From: Girardinichthys multiradiatus
Lineage: Eukaryota; Chordata; Actinopteri; Cyprinodontiformes; Goodeidae
Reading direction: 5' to 3'
NCBI RefSeq assembly: GCF_021462225.1
Contig: NC_061817.1
Coordinates: 645,326-709,325, forward strand
DNA: 64,000 bases
In this document: positions 46,990-58,426 of the stretch, piece after piece
Numbering within the stretch: position 1 is the first letter of the stretch
Layout: the number at the start of each line of letters is the position of its first letter
Position numbers and translations under genes: made by a program
Notes under the pieces: generated by a model
What the model saw: only the letters and a program-made list of their open reading frames with translations
What the model was told of the DNA's origin: nothing
The model's database searches: none

Positions 46990-47050
46990 TCTGCTTCAAC
47001 CATGTTTACATTGCCTTGCAAAAGTATTCACATTTTGTCATGTTAGAACC
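46990..47050. mobile_element. Tc1-like terminal fragment
   Basis: 'TTGCCTTGCAAAAGTATTCA' is the start of a common fish Tc1-like terminal repeat, followed shortly by the next repeat. Confidence 0.5.
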
Positions 47051-47104
47051 ACACGTTTAAAGTTGGCTTTTCAATGACTTTTTATTGAATGTTAATTTTC
47101 CACC

Positions 47105-47485
47105 TGGTGTTGACTCCATCCATTGTCTATACCCCCTTATCCTTGCTGGGTCATGGGGGGCTGGTGCCCATCTCCAGTGGTCAATGGGCGAGAGGTCAGA
47201 TACACCTGGTCTCCAGTCCACCACAGGGACACACAGGACAAACAACCACGTGCACACACACACACACACACACACATCGCAGGGCAATTTAGAGTAATCA
47301 ACTGACCTGACATTCATGTTTTTGGATGAAGCCAGAGTAACCGGAGAGAACCCATGCATGGATGGGGAGAAAATACAATGATGAGCCACTGATGACCACT
47401 CCTTTTCAAACAAGTTGAAAGTTCCCAGGATGGGATTCAAACCCCTCAACCTTCTTGCTACCAACTGTGCCACTGTGCAGTCTGC
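47105..47485 (+). repeat. Diverged copy of the 625-989 dispersed repeat
   Basis: Shared blocks are 'ACCCCCTTATCCTTGCTGGG', 'GGGCGAGAGGTCAGATACAC', 'GCAGGGCAATTTAGAGTAAT' and 'GGAGAGAACCCATGCATGG'. It contains a CACACA tract at 47253-47274. Bases 47486-48100 hold nothing recognisable. Confidence 0.75.
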
Positions 47486-48100
47486 TGCTGGAATCTTTTT
47501 TTAACCAAATGTTATTTTTCTTATTACTTCTATTGGGGCATTTAAACATTCACATTGACAATGCATCCCATGTTTTGCTGCTGATTTGATCAACATCCCT
47601 GAGCATTTGACTTTAAAGCAGCATGTTTCCAGTCCCACACTTTCTAAAGGTTATACCTTACTGTGAAATCGCGAGTGGTGTTTACCATCAGTATTTATCA
47701 GTGATGCAGCCAACTTGAAACCAATATTAGTAGCACCAAAAATATAATGAACACACAACATGCCATTTGTTAGAACTAAAACAAATAGTATATTTTTCAT
47801 ATCTTGTTCCCTGTTTCCCTGTATATATATATGGAAAATGTAATCTCTATTTTAGTTCCAGCAATTTTTAATAAAATTGTTTACCATTTTAAAACTAATA
47901 TCTGCATACATCTTTATGAGGACCATCTGCAGAGATCGTGTCTGACCAATCATGGCGGGCTAACTGGACCGAAAATGCCTGGCCAAATTTTTGTTCCAGT
48001 CTAGTCCTGCTCTGGGACACGACATTTCTAAGTTTGGCAATATTCTGGAGGTGACTGATGGAAATCCTAGAAATGTTTCAATGCACATGTCCAGATGTTC

Positions 48101-48337
48101 AATGTTTGTATACTTTTTAAATATATTTTTTCAGCACAAGTGGCCTTTATTTATTTATTTTTTGACAGTAGGCAGACAGGAAAGAGGGGTAGAGAGAGGG
48201 GGAGACATTCAGCAAATGTCGGCGGGTCTGGGACTCAAACCCAGAACAGCCGCTTCGAGGACTGTAGCCTCTGCATATGGTCGCATGCTTAACCCCTACG
48301 CCATCAGCGCCGCGCCCCCAATGTTTGTATACTTTTT
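48101..48337 (-). mobile_element. tRNA-derived SINE with an 18-bp target duplication
   Basis: A perfect 18-base direct repeat AATGTTTGTATACTTTTT lies at 48101-48118 and 48320-48337. On the minus strand between them a tRNA-like head carries an A-box-like TGGCGTAGGGGTTAAGC and a B-box-like GGTTTGAGTCCC (consensus GGTTCGANTCC). A CT-rich body and an ATAAATAAATAAA-type tail follow. Confidence 0.85.
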
Positions 48338-48489
48338 GGACAACTTGTTGTTTTCTAACAAGGAACTTGACAGCAAAATTCACAACAGGTGTTTGATTAA
48401 TTGACTAATAAATTTCCTGATTTAATCAGAACTGGTATTTAAACAGTCCTCCTCATCATGCTGTTGCGTGAAACTTGCATGCTGCAAGT

Positions 48490-49270
48490 TTAGGCTTTCC
48501 CATTACAATCCCAACATGTTGTGTCCTTTTCTGCTAAATGTATGCAGATAAGCTACTGCCAACAGTGGATCAGAGAAAATCCACATCTCTTTTGCTGTTG
48601 TTGTGCTAAACGTACCCAAGCTGTAGCACCTTGATATTTGAAAGTTTTCAGGGGCTTGCAATGAGTTATTCCACGTTACCCACATCTCATGTTTTTTGGA
48701 GGGTAGAGGTTCATCCCAGTGTCTCATATCGGATACCAGTTCTTTGAGCAGTTCTTTCTCGTGCAATTGTTGTGGGAGCAACCAAGCCCAACAGGTCATA
48801 TAGACCATTTACCATTGACAATACTCCCCTTTGTGTGAATGGTTTGGTCTCGTTTGATACACAACATAGTCCTTAGCTTATCTGAACTGTCAAGTCCTTT
48901 TCTCGATCCTCAGCAGAGAAGGCTTCCATGACTCGACTACAGTTTGATGGCACTTTGTGAAGGCGCAAGTTAGACTCTGCTAACATGTTTTGAGTCCTCG
49001 TAAATTCCTCTGGTGTGGCAACTGATCGACCGAGCCCATCTTCGTCATAATCAAACACTCAACAAACTCTCTTGCATCAGAGCCATGTTCGTGTTCACCC
49101 TGTTGAGCTGCCCGTCTCATGCAGTAAATGGTGACAACGGATGACGGGCTGTTTCCAAATACGTGAACTTTCATTCTGAATCCAACTATGTTCTATAATG
49201 TCATTGTCATCATACCACAAAAAGCGCAAATAGTCCATGTGGCCATTGCGCACAAAGCAACAAAGCAATA
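48490..49270 (-). pseudogene. BEL/Pao retrotransposon RT remnant
   Basis: Minus fragments in order are 'LRFLWYDDND' (near 49230), 'MKVHVFGNSPSSVVTIYC', 'LAESNLRLHKVPSN' and 'KELLKELVSDMRHWDEPLP'. These are hallmark phrases of BEL/Pao reverse transcriptase in fish. The YVDD region is not visible and frames are shifted. Confidence 0.7.
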
Positions 49271-49730
49271 AAACCTTTATTGCACATTAGCTGTCAGGGC
49301 TACAGGCTCTTTATGAAAGTGCAACAGCATTTCTAACAGAGTCATTCAAATTGGATCCAAGAAGCACTTGGTTGAGGGAAATTCCATCACACACGACCTG
49401 TGTTTGTTCTTGCTTCTGTAGATGGTATATACCAAAATTGGTACACTCGACTATGAAGCCGCGGACACTGCGTGCGAAGCCTGTGCTGCACACAATACGC
49501 CCAACTATTTTCTGCCCTTTATGGTGCATTCAGACTGAATGTGATTTGAGTGTCAAAAAGGCATCCAACGCCTCAAGTTGGATGCTTGTGCACTTTGAAG
49601 TCAGAGGAAGAGCTACCTTTGGTTATTTACCTTTGCCGGTCTCTTGTGTACAATGGCAGATGCAATCGAGAGAGTGGCTTGGCTTTATTAGCTGAATAAT
49701 GACAGGACAGGCAAAAACCACAACAATAAT
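49271..49730 (-). pseudogene. Probable BEL/Pao pol N-terminal fragment
   Basis: A minus frame at 49311-49529 reads 'KGQKIVGRIVCSTGF' and 'RGFIVECTNFGIYHLQ'. Its position between BEL gag and RT suggests part of the same element. Family assignment is from position more than motif. Confidence 0.4.
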
Positions 49731-50846
49731 GCCCCTTTCCCACTGGCTTGTTTCAGGCGCTGTGACTCCGCTCCACTTGGGTGGAGGGTGGCAGGAAAAG
49801 CAGCAAGGAAAGACACTGCTGTTTGGACTGGTAAAGCTCTAGAGTTTGCCTGAGGAAGTTCCAATTTTATGAGGAAGTTTTTGTCTCAGCCATGGCAATA
49901 ATAAGGACACGGACTTTAAAGTGCGAAACTGCAGACTTTTGACTGCGGTAAAGTTAGTTTTAGGTTGGATGTCCGACATGCGTGCTCCGCAGATACAGCG
50001 GGACTTCCTCCTGTTTGATCTGAAACAAACAGTCTGATTACGGGCAGCTGCTCTCTGCCTGCTCCCTTCTCCTGCAGACGGTGGTTCGCAGTTAAGGACC
50101 GTCAATAAATTTCCAAACCAAACACGCTGTTTTATGGTGGTATTGTTTCGTGAGAAATGTTTGTGTCTGAAGAGCTGATTTTATGTGTGATCAGCTGGTT
50201 TAGGATGTTATTAAATACAACGCTTCCGCCTGCGTGTAATTCAGAAAGCTGGTTTACAATTTGTAAATAGTCTAATGGTCCTTCGGTCCCATGATAAAAT
50301 ATGTCACTACGTCACAAAGGTGAGCTTCTCTGATGGGTTGAAGCATCATGTCAACGTCCAAAAGTTCAGATTTCCCAACTCTAGCGTCTGCCGCTTTGGA
50401 CGGATGAAAAGCACGAAATGAAATCTCTAAACGCACAGCTCTTGGTGCTTGAAATGCATCTAAACGCGTCGCGCCAGACGTGTGAAACCAACAAAAGAAC
50501 ATCTGCCTTTGAGGGTAGCCATCGTAAATGTGTGTAAGGTAAAACCAGCCAGTGAGACATGATCCTCTACTGAAAATCAATTGGGTGGAGCTCTGCTTCA
50601 GTTGCTATTCAGGGGCGGGACTCAGGCAAAGTCGCTAGGTGCCAGTGTAATTGTGACATCACAATTACACAGCTTTTGAAAATGTGCGTATTCTAGAAAA
50701 AATAAAACATTAATTTATAGCCAAAAAAACGGCTATATGTTTTTTTTTTTTTTGCGTTTGGACTGTTTGTGGAAACATTAGAAACCCAAATGGAAGTATA
50801 AAAACGATCAAAAAGGGAATTTTTCACAATAGGTCCCCTTTAAAGT
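49731..50846 (+). mobile_element. Non-autonomous repeat, copy 1 (inverted partner at 56650-57352)
   Basis: It begins GCCCCTTTCCCACTGGC. Within 49840-50060 the sequence is the reverse complement of 56740-56960, for example 'GGACACGGACTTTAAAG' and 'CAGTCTGATTACGGGCAGC'. No transposase frame is present. It separates two BEL/Pao fragments, so it inserted into that element. Confidence 0.6.
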
Positions 50847-51224
50847 GTAAGGAGCAGGTCTAGTCTTGAAAAGTCTAGTCTCTGTAAATTGAACGTAAGT
50901 TTTTTAAATACTTGTTTGACTTTTCGAGCTGTGTCCAGGTATGCTATTCCCGGTAGGGCGCCATCATATTTAGCACACTTTAGTTCCATTAAGATGTCAC
51001 TGCAATTTGGCATTGTCTTTAGTTGTTAGCTTGGGAAAGTCCTCCCTTTTTTAAGAGTGTGTCCTCAATAGCCTCAAGTGAACCATAGCGCTCTTCAAGG
51101 CATTGCCAGACCATCTTAGAACCTGCAGCAGGATTGAGGGTGAATGCAGCACTAATGCATTTAACTTGGCTTTGGACCCAAATACTTTGTTAGTAAATCT
51201 AATTCCTCCCTGGGAGACAGATTT
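50847..51224 (-). pseudogene. BEL/Pao gag remnant
   Basis: The minus strand reads 'MVWQCLEERYGSLEAIEDTL' and 'REYLDTARKVKQ' in shifted frames, a BEL-type gag. Gypsy copy 2 begins at its left end in this frame. Confidence 0.55.
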
Positions 51225-51558
51225 TGTTATGATTCTGGCACGTCTGAATCATAATTATTGATTATTCAGCCTGGAGTCACTTCTTACCTGTGCTGTGGAG
51301 ATCACTGCCTGCCACCCACCAAGGTTTCCCCTCTGGGTTTCAAGTTCCACTCAAGACAAAAGCAGGTTAGTGACTTTTCTGATCCCTGCAAAATCTGGAG
51401 AGACTACAAGTCACTAATCCCTCTTTCTGCCTCAGTGATTCCTGGAAGCTGTGAGGAGTGTTACCTGAGTGACGTTTTCCTGTGGCTGAATAAACCTTTT
51501 AAACTTTCAGTACTGTGTCTGGCTGAATCTTGGGTCCGCCTTTTTCTGATTCATAGCA
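51225..51558 (+). mobile_element. Gypsy copy 2 5' LTR
   Basis: Bounds are TGTTATGATTCTGG and TTCATAGCA. AATAAA lies near 51490. Gag starts 18 bases after it. Without a 3' copy, length (334 bases) cannot be verified. Confidence 0.6.
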
Positions 51559-51575
51559 GAAAAATCTGGCCAAAA

Positions 51576-52313
51576 ATGGACCCATCGCCATCACAACAGT
51601 GGCATACCCACGTTGATGAGACCCTTTCCTGGTTGGGTTCCGGCATAGAGGAAATAATTTCCACATTACGTTCTGGCAATCTTGTCTTCGAGCCGCCACC
51701 GTCACAAAGAAACCACGCCCAAGTAACACGGACAATAGCAGAGGTAAGGGAGCCACGCCTCTCTGCGCCTGAGATGTTCAGGGGAGACTCAGACCAATGT
51801 CGAGCTTTTCAAACTCAGTGTGAAATTTATTTTGAGCTTCAGCCATCATCCTTTCCCACTGAACGTTCCAAGGTGGCGTTTGTTATATCTCTTTTGGCAG
51901 GAAAGGCAAAACCGTGGGGAACTGCTGAATGGCATAACAGGTCTGCATCTTGTAATCTTTATGAAACTTTTTTCAAGGAACTCATTCGAGTTTTTGACCC
52001 GGTCATTCCAAGTCGTGAGGCCGCAAGAGGATTATTGTCCCTCAAACAGGGTGATCAACCTGTCTCGACCTATATAATTGACTTTCATTTGTTGGCTGCA
52101 GAGAGCCGTTGGAATGAGGCAGCACAAATGGATGCATTCATGAAAGGATTAAACGAAGACATCATGGATGAGCTAGCGACCCGTGACTATCCTTCTTCCC
52201 TGAAACAACTCGAGGAATTGGCTGCTCGCATTGATATTCAGCTGGCAGAGAGAAGGAGGGAGAAGCGACATGAGAAGGGTCGCTCATCATTAACTCAGGT
52301 TTCTGCACACTGA
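51576..52313 (+). CDS. Gypsy copy 2 gag, 245 residues
   Basis: I chose ATG 51576, the first inside the element after the LTR; the frame opens further upstream only in LTR sequence. The gag core has 'EMFRGDSDQCRAFQTQCEIY', 'KVAFVISLLAGKAKPWGTAE' and 'YETFFKELIRVFD'. A Glu/Arg-rich end stops at 52313. The zinc knuckle lies beyond the stop in another frame near 52415-52460 ('LYCGEKGHLALRCP'), where its first cysteine codon is TTT. The frame break and the lost cysteine point to a defective protein. Confidence 0.8.
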   Translation: MDPSPSQQWHTHVDETLSWLGSGIEEIISTLRSGNLVFEPPPSQRNHAQVTRTIAEVREPRLSAPEMFRGDSDQCRAFQTQCEIYFELQPSSFPTERSKVAFVISLLAGKAKPWGTAEWHNRSASCNLYETFFKELIRVFDPVIPSREAARGLLSLKQGDQPVSTYIIDFHLLAAESRWNEAAQMDAFMKGLNEDIMDELATRDYPSSLKQLEELAARIDIQLAERRREKRHEKGRSSLTQVSAH

Positions 52314-52423
52314 TATGAGAGAAGGAGTCGGTCACCTCTCACTGAGGAAAATGATAATTGTGAGCCCATGCAAGATTAACCCTGAGGAGAAAGATCGTCG
52401 GAAAGATTCAAGCTCTTTTTGTA

Positions 52424-53161
52424 TTGTGGAGAGAAGGGACATTTAGCACTCAGGTGTCCATTAAAAGGACAGGCTCAGCAGAGGAAGGGAGGTCTCTACT
52501 GAGCCGAAGTCAACTATCTGCCTCCTCCTTCTTATTTCCTGCCCATTTTCAAACCTCTTCTTTGTCTCTCCAGGGGGCCGTGTTTATTGATTCAGGAGCA
52601 GATACTGAATTCATGGACGAAACATTCGCAAATAAGTACGGCATAAAACTTATTCCGTCAGCTGACACAAGAAACGTGCTAGCTTTGGATGGTCACAGCA
52701 TGAACAATTCACACCTCAGTACGGAGGAGATTACCTTAACAGTTGGAGGTAATCATCAAGAAAAAGTAACTTTTATGATCATTAATTCACCTGAACTTCC
52801 TGTAGTCCTAGGGGCCTCCTGGTTGCAGAAACACAACCCTCACATTGACTGGAAGAAAAAAGAAGTTCTGGGTTGGTCTGAGTCATGTTCCGCTGACTGT
52901 CTTTTGTCTGCTGCTACGGAGGTCAGTGTGGAGAATGAGGTTGAGGAGACCTATCCAGATTTACCCAAGGTACCGCAAGAATTCCATGATTTAAAGGAAG
53001 TATTTAATAAAATCAAAGCCACAGCTCTGCCACCCCACAGACCTTATGATTGTGCTATTGATTTGCTTCCTGGCACATCACCCCCTAAAGGCAGTACCTA
53101 TTCATTGTCTGGTCCAGAGCACAGGGCCATGAAGAATTATGTTGGAGAGGAAGAAGGTTGA
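52424..53161 (+). pseudogene. Gypsy copy 2 protease and start of RT
   Basis: The aspartic protease site 'FIDSGADTEFMD' lies near 52588, then 'VVLGASWLQKHNPHIDW' near 52805. The frame reaches the RT N-terminus '[16 protein letters not shown]' and ends at 53161, overlapping the next frame by 23 bases because of a shift near 53145. Confidence 0.85.
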
Positions 53162-54683
53162 ATGTGCCATTCAACCTTCCTCTCCTGCAGGTGCTGGTTT
53201 CTTTTTTGTTGGGAAGAAGGTTGGTTCGTTGAGACCATGCATTGATTATAGAGGCCTTAATGAGATAACAGTTAAAAATAGATATCCCTTACCACTCATG
53301 AACACATCTTTTGATCAGATCCAGGGAGCCAAGATATTTTCTAAGCTGGATCTAAGGAATGCATATCATCTGGTCCGAATCAGAGAAGGAGATGAGTGGA
53401 AAACGGCTTTCAACACGCCTACGGGACATTATGAATACAAGGTCATGCCATTTGGACTTACTAATGCTCCTGCAGTTTTTCAGTCATTGGTCAATGACGT
53501 TCTAAGAGACATGGTGGGTCAATTCGTATTTGTTTATCTTGATGACATACTGATTTATTCTCAAGATCTGGAAACCCACAGAAAACATGTCAGAGCTGTT
53601 CTCCTGCATCTTCTCCAAAACCAGTTGTTCGTCAAGGCAGAAAAATGTGAGTTTCACATCACTACCACTTCCTTTTTAGGCTTCATCATTTCCCCAGATC
53701 AAGTGCTTGTTGATCCCTCCAAAGTAAAGGTTTTGGAATGGCCTGTTCCAACTGATCGCAAGCAACTTCAAAGATTTCTGGGCTTCGCAAACTTCTATAG
53801 AAGGTTTATTAGAAATTACAGTCTGGTTGCTACTCCCCTGAACGCTCTTACCTCTTCCAAGACAAAATTTTTGTGGAATAAGGATGCAGAGAAGGCCTTC
53901 AATAAGTTGAAGGAGCTCTTCACGTCAGCTCCAGTGTTACAGTCTCCTGACCCAGAGAGACAGTTTATCGTGGAGGTGGATGCCTCAAGCACTGGGGTCG
54001 GAGCCGTATTAAGCCAAAGAGGTGAGGATGATCGTGTTCACCCATGTGCCTTTTTCTCAAGGACTCTGTCTCAGGCTGAGCGGAATTACGACGTGGGAAA
54101 CAGAGAGTTACTGGCCGTCAAGTTGGCATTGACAGAGTGGAGACATTGGCTGGAGGGGACTAAGGAGCCGTTTATGGTTTGGACTGATCATAAAAACGTG
54201 GAGTACCTGAAATCAGCAAAACGGCTGAACCCCAGGCATGCAAGGTGGGCTCTGTTTTTTGGTCGCTTTCATTTCTCCCTATCTTACAGGCCAGGGAGTA
54301 AAAATGGCAAACCTGATGACCTATCCCGGATTCAAGAGCCCGCAGAATCTCAGTCTGCAGGTGAAGAGGAGTTTATCCTTCCTGAAACCGTCAGGTTGTC
54401 TGTACCCCGAGTTGAGGTGGAAAGAGAGGTCCAGGAGGCCATTAGGGATCTGCCTATCCCACCATCATGTCCACCGGATCGCTGTTTTGTTCCTGAACGC
54501 CTTGTGCCAAAGGTATTGGAGTCTTGTCATTGCTCTCGCTTCGTTTGTCATCCTGGAATCAGCAGAACGATTCAGACAGTTCAGTCTCAGTTTTGGTGGC
54601 CATCGCTGGTCAAGGATGTCAAAGACTTTGTTTCTGAATGCACTCAATGTTGTCGAGCCAAGCCTTCTCGTCGCCCCCCTGTG
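53139..54683 (+). pseudogene. Gypsy copy 2 RT, RNase H and partial integrase
   Basis: RT reads through '[20 protein letters not shown]' and an intact catalytic '[12 protein letters not shown]' near 53540. RNase H begins '[17 protein letters not shown]' near 53970. The integrase zinc finger is present ('[12 protein letters not shown]', 'CTQCCRAK'), but the catalytic core is absent. The frame after 54684 is RTE sequence. Confidence 0.88.
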
Positions 54684-55190
54684 GGGTCGATATCTCTCGA
54701 CCTCCCGCACAAGCTCAGGCTCCTTCCCCCCCAGCGAGGTGACATTCCACGTCCCTAGAGCCAGCCTAAGCATCCGGGGATCGGGCCGCTGAGGTCCCCA
54801 ATCCTCTTTGCACCGGTCCCTCACGGTTCCCCCTGCAGGTGGTGGGCCCACTGGGGGATAGCCTTGCGTCTCTCGTTCGGGCTTGGCCCGGCCGGGTCCC
54901 GCGAGGAGCAACCCGGCCACCAGGCGCTCTCCGACGAGTCCCGACCCCAGGCCTGGCTCCAGGGTGGGACCCCGGCTCCGCCGTACCGGGCGACGTCACG
55001 TGCCTCGATATTTTGTTCTTCATGAGAGGTTCTTGAACCATTCTTTGTCTGACCCATCACCTAGAGCCTGTTTGCCATGGGAGACCCTACCAGGGGCATT
55101 TAGGCCCCAGACAACATAGCCTCTAGGATCATTTGAGCACTCAAACCCCTCCACCACGTTAAGGTGACGGTTCAAGGAGGGGATTACAGC
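54684..55190 (-). mobile_element. RTE/Rex3-like LINE copy 3, 5' end only
   Basis: Bases 54690-54930 match copy 2 near 16565-16800 ('GATATCTCTCGAC', 'CACAAGCTCAGGCTCCTTCC'). The minus frame 54465-54920 contains '[19 protein letters not shown]', the endonuclease start. It continues further 5' than copy 2, into untranslated sequence to about 55190. The 3' end is missing, which is unusual for a LINE. Confidence 0.8.
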
Positions 55191-56036
55191 CAGGTTCTGA
55201 CTCTAAAATCTGAATTCTGCAGCTGAAAGGTATACTCATCAGACTAGGAAATGCTTATCTGTTATTGTCTAATTTTGTTGAACCTGTGTGAATTGTAGCT
55301 CAGTTTAATTTTCTCAGCTGACAGGACTGAATCCTAATGTAGTCTTCTGATGATGTAACTCATCTATATGCTTTTAGTTTAGTTCTAGTCCATTAGTTCA
55401 AATCCTGTGTGTGGACAAACCAAGTGTGCACATGTCAGTATAGCGTGCACACAATAAGCAATCAGTGCATAAACATGAACTAAGTGATAAACTTGAACTG
55501 TCGAGTCAAAATCTACATCGTCAGAATGCATTCTGTGGTAAGCCGTTTGAGTATTTATTCAATATCCTTGACATCAGCCATAACTTCCGTCTATTAGTTT
55601 GTCACTAGTCTGCGCTAGTTTTACAGTTGGCCATAGTAGCTTAACATTTGCTGAACAATTTAAAAAATACTGTTACTAGTAACATGTTTTTGCCAACTAG
55701 TGGCACTATTGACCAACTAATAGGACCAAATCCCTTACAGTAGGCCTAAATCCTGCACCAGCAGCTCAAAAGTCCCAGTTATTAGGCTTTTTGATGCACT
55801 AGTTGACAACTAGGCATCAACGACTGTCATAGTGCCTAACTAGTTGGCATTAAAAACCCCAACATGAACTTGAACTAGCTGACACAAATTATGTGCACTA
55901 GTTTACTAGTTAAAGCTTTTATATTATTACCAGTTAACTGGAGTAGCTAAAAAATATCAGCTAGTTAACGAGTGTGCCTAAAACATGTACTTGTGAACTG
56001 GTACAGCTTAAAAATGTGCACCAGTTGACTAGTTAC
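55191..56036. repeat. Degenerate ACTAGT-rich repeat region
   Basis: From about 55600 to 56036, and again at 56562-56650, the words 'ACTAGTT', 'GCACTAGTT' and 'TAGTTAAC' recur every 30-70 bases in a diverged tandem pattern. Bases 55191-55600 show nothing. Confidence 0.6.
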
Positions 56037-56556
56037 TGTCAAGGTCGAAGGTTTGGAGGCAGGACCAAAATGCAGAACATGGCGAGGAGGCCGCATGGTG
56101 AGTAGATTAAGATTAATGTTGAAGCTACACAACAGACTTACAGGCAGGCAGAGTACTGAGTACAGGCAGGTAATCCAAGTGAACAGGTTCAAGAGGCAAC
56201 AGAAAACAAACCACTAGGAAGAACTCGGGAAGATAAGGAACCAGCGAGGAACAATGAAAACCAGGAAGCTAATATACTGAGGGACGTGGAGTATGAACCA
56301 GTGAAACAGGGAGACAGGTAATCAGGGGAATCATGACACAGGTGTGGAACAGGCTGTGGGGAGACTGAGGGGAATGTAACTAATAAAACTAAAGAGCAGA
56401 GGGAAGGCAGGGACATGAGGAACTGAGCAGTAAAGGAAACTAGACTAAACAAAACCTGGAGAAACTCTGACCTAAAAGGAAAATAAACCAACACATGAAC
56501 ACACGAATCTAGAAAGTAATAAACTAACAAAAAACCCAAAATGGCAGATCCTGACA
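56037..56556 (-). mobile_element. Solo LTR with perfect 5-bp target duplication
   Basis: The 520-base unit starts TGTCAAGGTC and ends GATCCTGACA, flanked by GTTAC at 56032-56036 and 56557-56561. Read on the minus strand it begins TGTCAGGATCTGCC, like the chromovirus LTR of copy 1, so minus orientation is likely. Confidence 0.85.
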
Positions 56557-56649
56557 GTTACACTTTTTTGGCCAACATGTCAACTAGTAAAGATTAAATT
56601 GCGCACTACTTCACTAGGAAAGGCGTAATGGCCTCAACTAGTAAATGTT

Positions 56650-57352
56650 AAGTAGAAAACTGGTGAAAATGAAAAGAGAGAATGAGAAATGGAAAATCCA
56701 AAATAAGTTCAAAAGAGTTATACATGATGCCACAGTTTTTAGGGTGCTGGGAGCAGACAAAGAGCAACTGCCCGTAATCAGACTGCCTGCATCGGATCAA
56801 ACGGGAGAAAGACCATGGTGAATCTGCAGGAATATCCAATACCCAACCTAAAACTAACTTTACTGCGGTCAAAAGTCCACGGTGTTGCGCTTTAAAGTCC
56901 GTGTCCTCATTATTGCCATGGCTGAGACAAAACTCATAACGCCCAAAATTGTAACTTCTTCAGGCAAACTCTGGAGCTTTACCAGACTGCAGCATCTCTC
57001 CTCTCCACTTCTCCTGCCATACCCCCTTCATATCCGAACCCCTGAGGTTTATTTTATAAGTTCTCACTGGGCTGTGGTCAAGATAATTATCCCAGTGAAT
57101 CATTTTATGCATGAAAAAAACATATTTTAAAAAATGTTTTTAGCGTTTCTCACAGATTATTTTTATGTGCCAGTATCACACAGTAACGATAATAGCAAGA
57201 CAGCACAGGATACTGAGGTCTAGAAGCGGGGCTTCAAGCCATACGTCCAGCTATCAGTGAGTCCATGGAAACACAACAGGTTCTGTGCCGAGTGGAGCAA
57301 GACTGAGTGTTGCAGAGCTGTGCCGTCTAAAACGAGCCAGTGGAAAAGGGGC
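56650..57352 (-). mobile_element. Non-autonomous repeat, copy 2
   Basis: The reverse complement matches 49731-50100 in several blocks; it ends 'GTGGAAAAGGGGC' at 57352, the mirror of the copy 1 start. Minus orientation relative to copy 1. Confidence 0.6.
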
Positions 57353-58426
57353 ATTACGGGCTTACTCTGGGTTTCTGCTGTTACTTTTGATTGGAGTTAA
57401 AATGCAGTTTTTTTTACACTTCTGCCTTTTACTATTGCGCCAATGAAGTGCGACTTATTCAGCTTGGACCGGTCTTGCTGTGTCACAGTTTAAATGAATT
57501 GCATAATCCCAAGTAAGTTCAACTGTCAACTCTGGTATAAGGAAAAAGGAAAAAAGTTTTGAATGTTTTGTATCCATTCCTAATCTGCTGTTCCTTAAAG
57601 TACAGGAACTATGCTGAATTAAATCAGCAAGTTACATTATTAAAAATACAAAGAGCAAATTTAATGATACCTATAATTTATAAACAAAAATAATTGAATA
57701 GTTCTTAAGGAAAAGCATGTTTCAATAAGCAAGTCTTCATCTGCTTCTTAAATGATCTCAGCCTCTCATGACAACATAAAAACAAAGGAAGCTTGTTCCA
57801 CGGTTGAGGGTCAATAGGCTGCCAAAAGTGATCCCCTGCAATTATATATTTGATTCTTGGGACAAATAGATTTTGGTTTGAAGACCTGAGGGCTCCATTT
57901 GGAGTATGTGGCTTTAACAGTTCAGTAATATGGAAAGGTGGTTGACCATACAGGGCCTGGAATTTAAAGCCAGGACTTTAAAATGAATTAACCAATCTAA
58001 AAACACTAAACTGTAGTGATGTGATGTATGGGCAGACAAATGTCTGTCATCAAAAACTGAATTTGAATTGCTCAGACAGAATCTGTATTTACATAATATG
58101 AAATTAAATTTGTTGGTTTGAAAATGAATTTCACTAAACTGAAACTGATTTTAATGGTTTGAACCTGAATTCACGCTCTGAAAATGTATTTAAATGTATT
58201 GAAGATTCAGTTTGACTTCTATAATTTAACTTCAAAATTCAATTTTTTGTGTCACACATCTGGGTCCTTGAGCAAGCCACACAATAACCCAACACTTATT
58301 AGTAAGAGTAAGAAACAGTAAGAAACCATGTGACAGCAGTTATTGTTCTTTAAACATTTGAAATAACTCTGCAGACAGAAAGCCTGATTTTTAACAGCAC
58401 ACTTTGTATTTGCTTTCATCCTCCAG
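57353..58426. other. Intron or intergenic stretch upstream of the fbxl16 coding exon
   Basis: Bases 57700-58000 ('GGAAGCTTGTTCCACGG', 'AGACCTGAGGGCTCCATTTG') look like a decayed dispersed fish repeat. No gene found. Confidence 0.4.

Larger units (their letters stand above)
51225..54683 (+). mobile_element. Gypsy retrotransposon copy 2, truncated in integrase
   Basis: It consists of 5' LTR, gag, protease, RT and RNase H, and the integrase zinc-finger start. It is cut at 54684 by an RTE 5' fragment, with no 3' LTR. It lies inside the BEL/Pao gag remnant. Confidence 0.88.

Noticed and set aside
48135..48320. A tRNA gene on the minus strand
   Set aside because: Box A and B are present, but the body, tail and long duplication show a tRNA-derived SINE and no cloverleaf is maintained.
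54238..54792. Plus-strand 184-codon frame over the Gypsy/RTE join
   Set aside because: Shadow frame of RNase H/integrase and of antisense LINE sequence.
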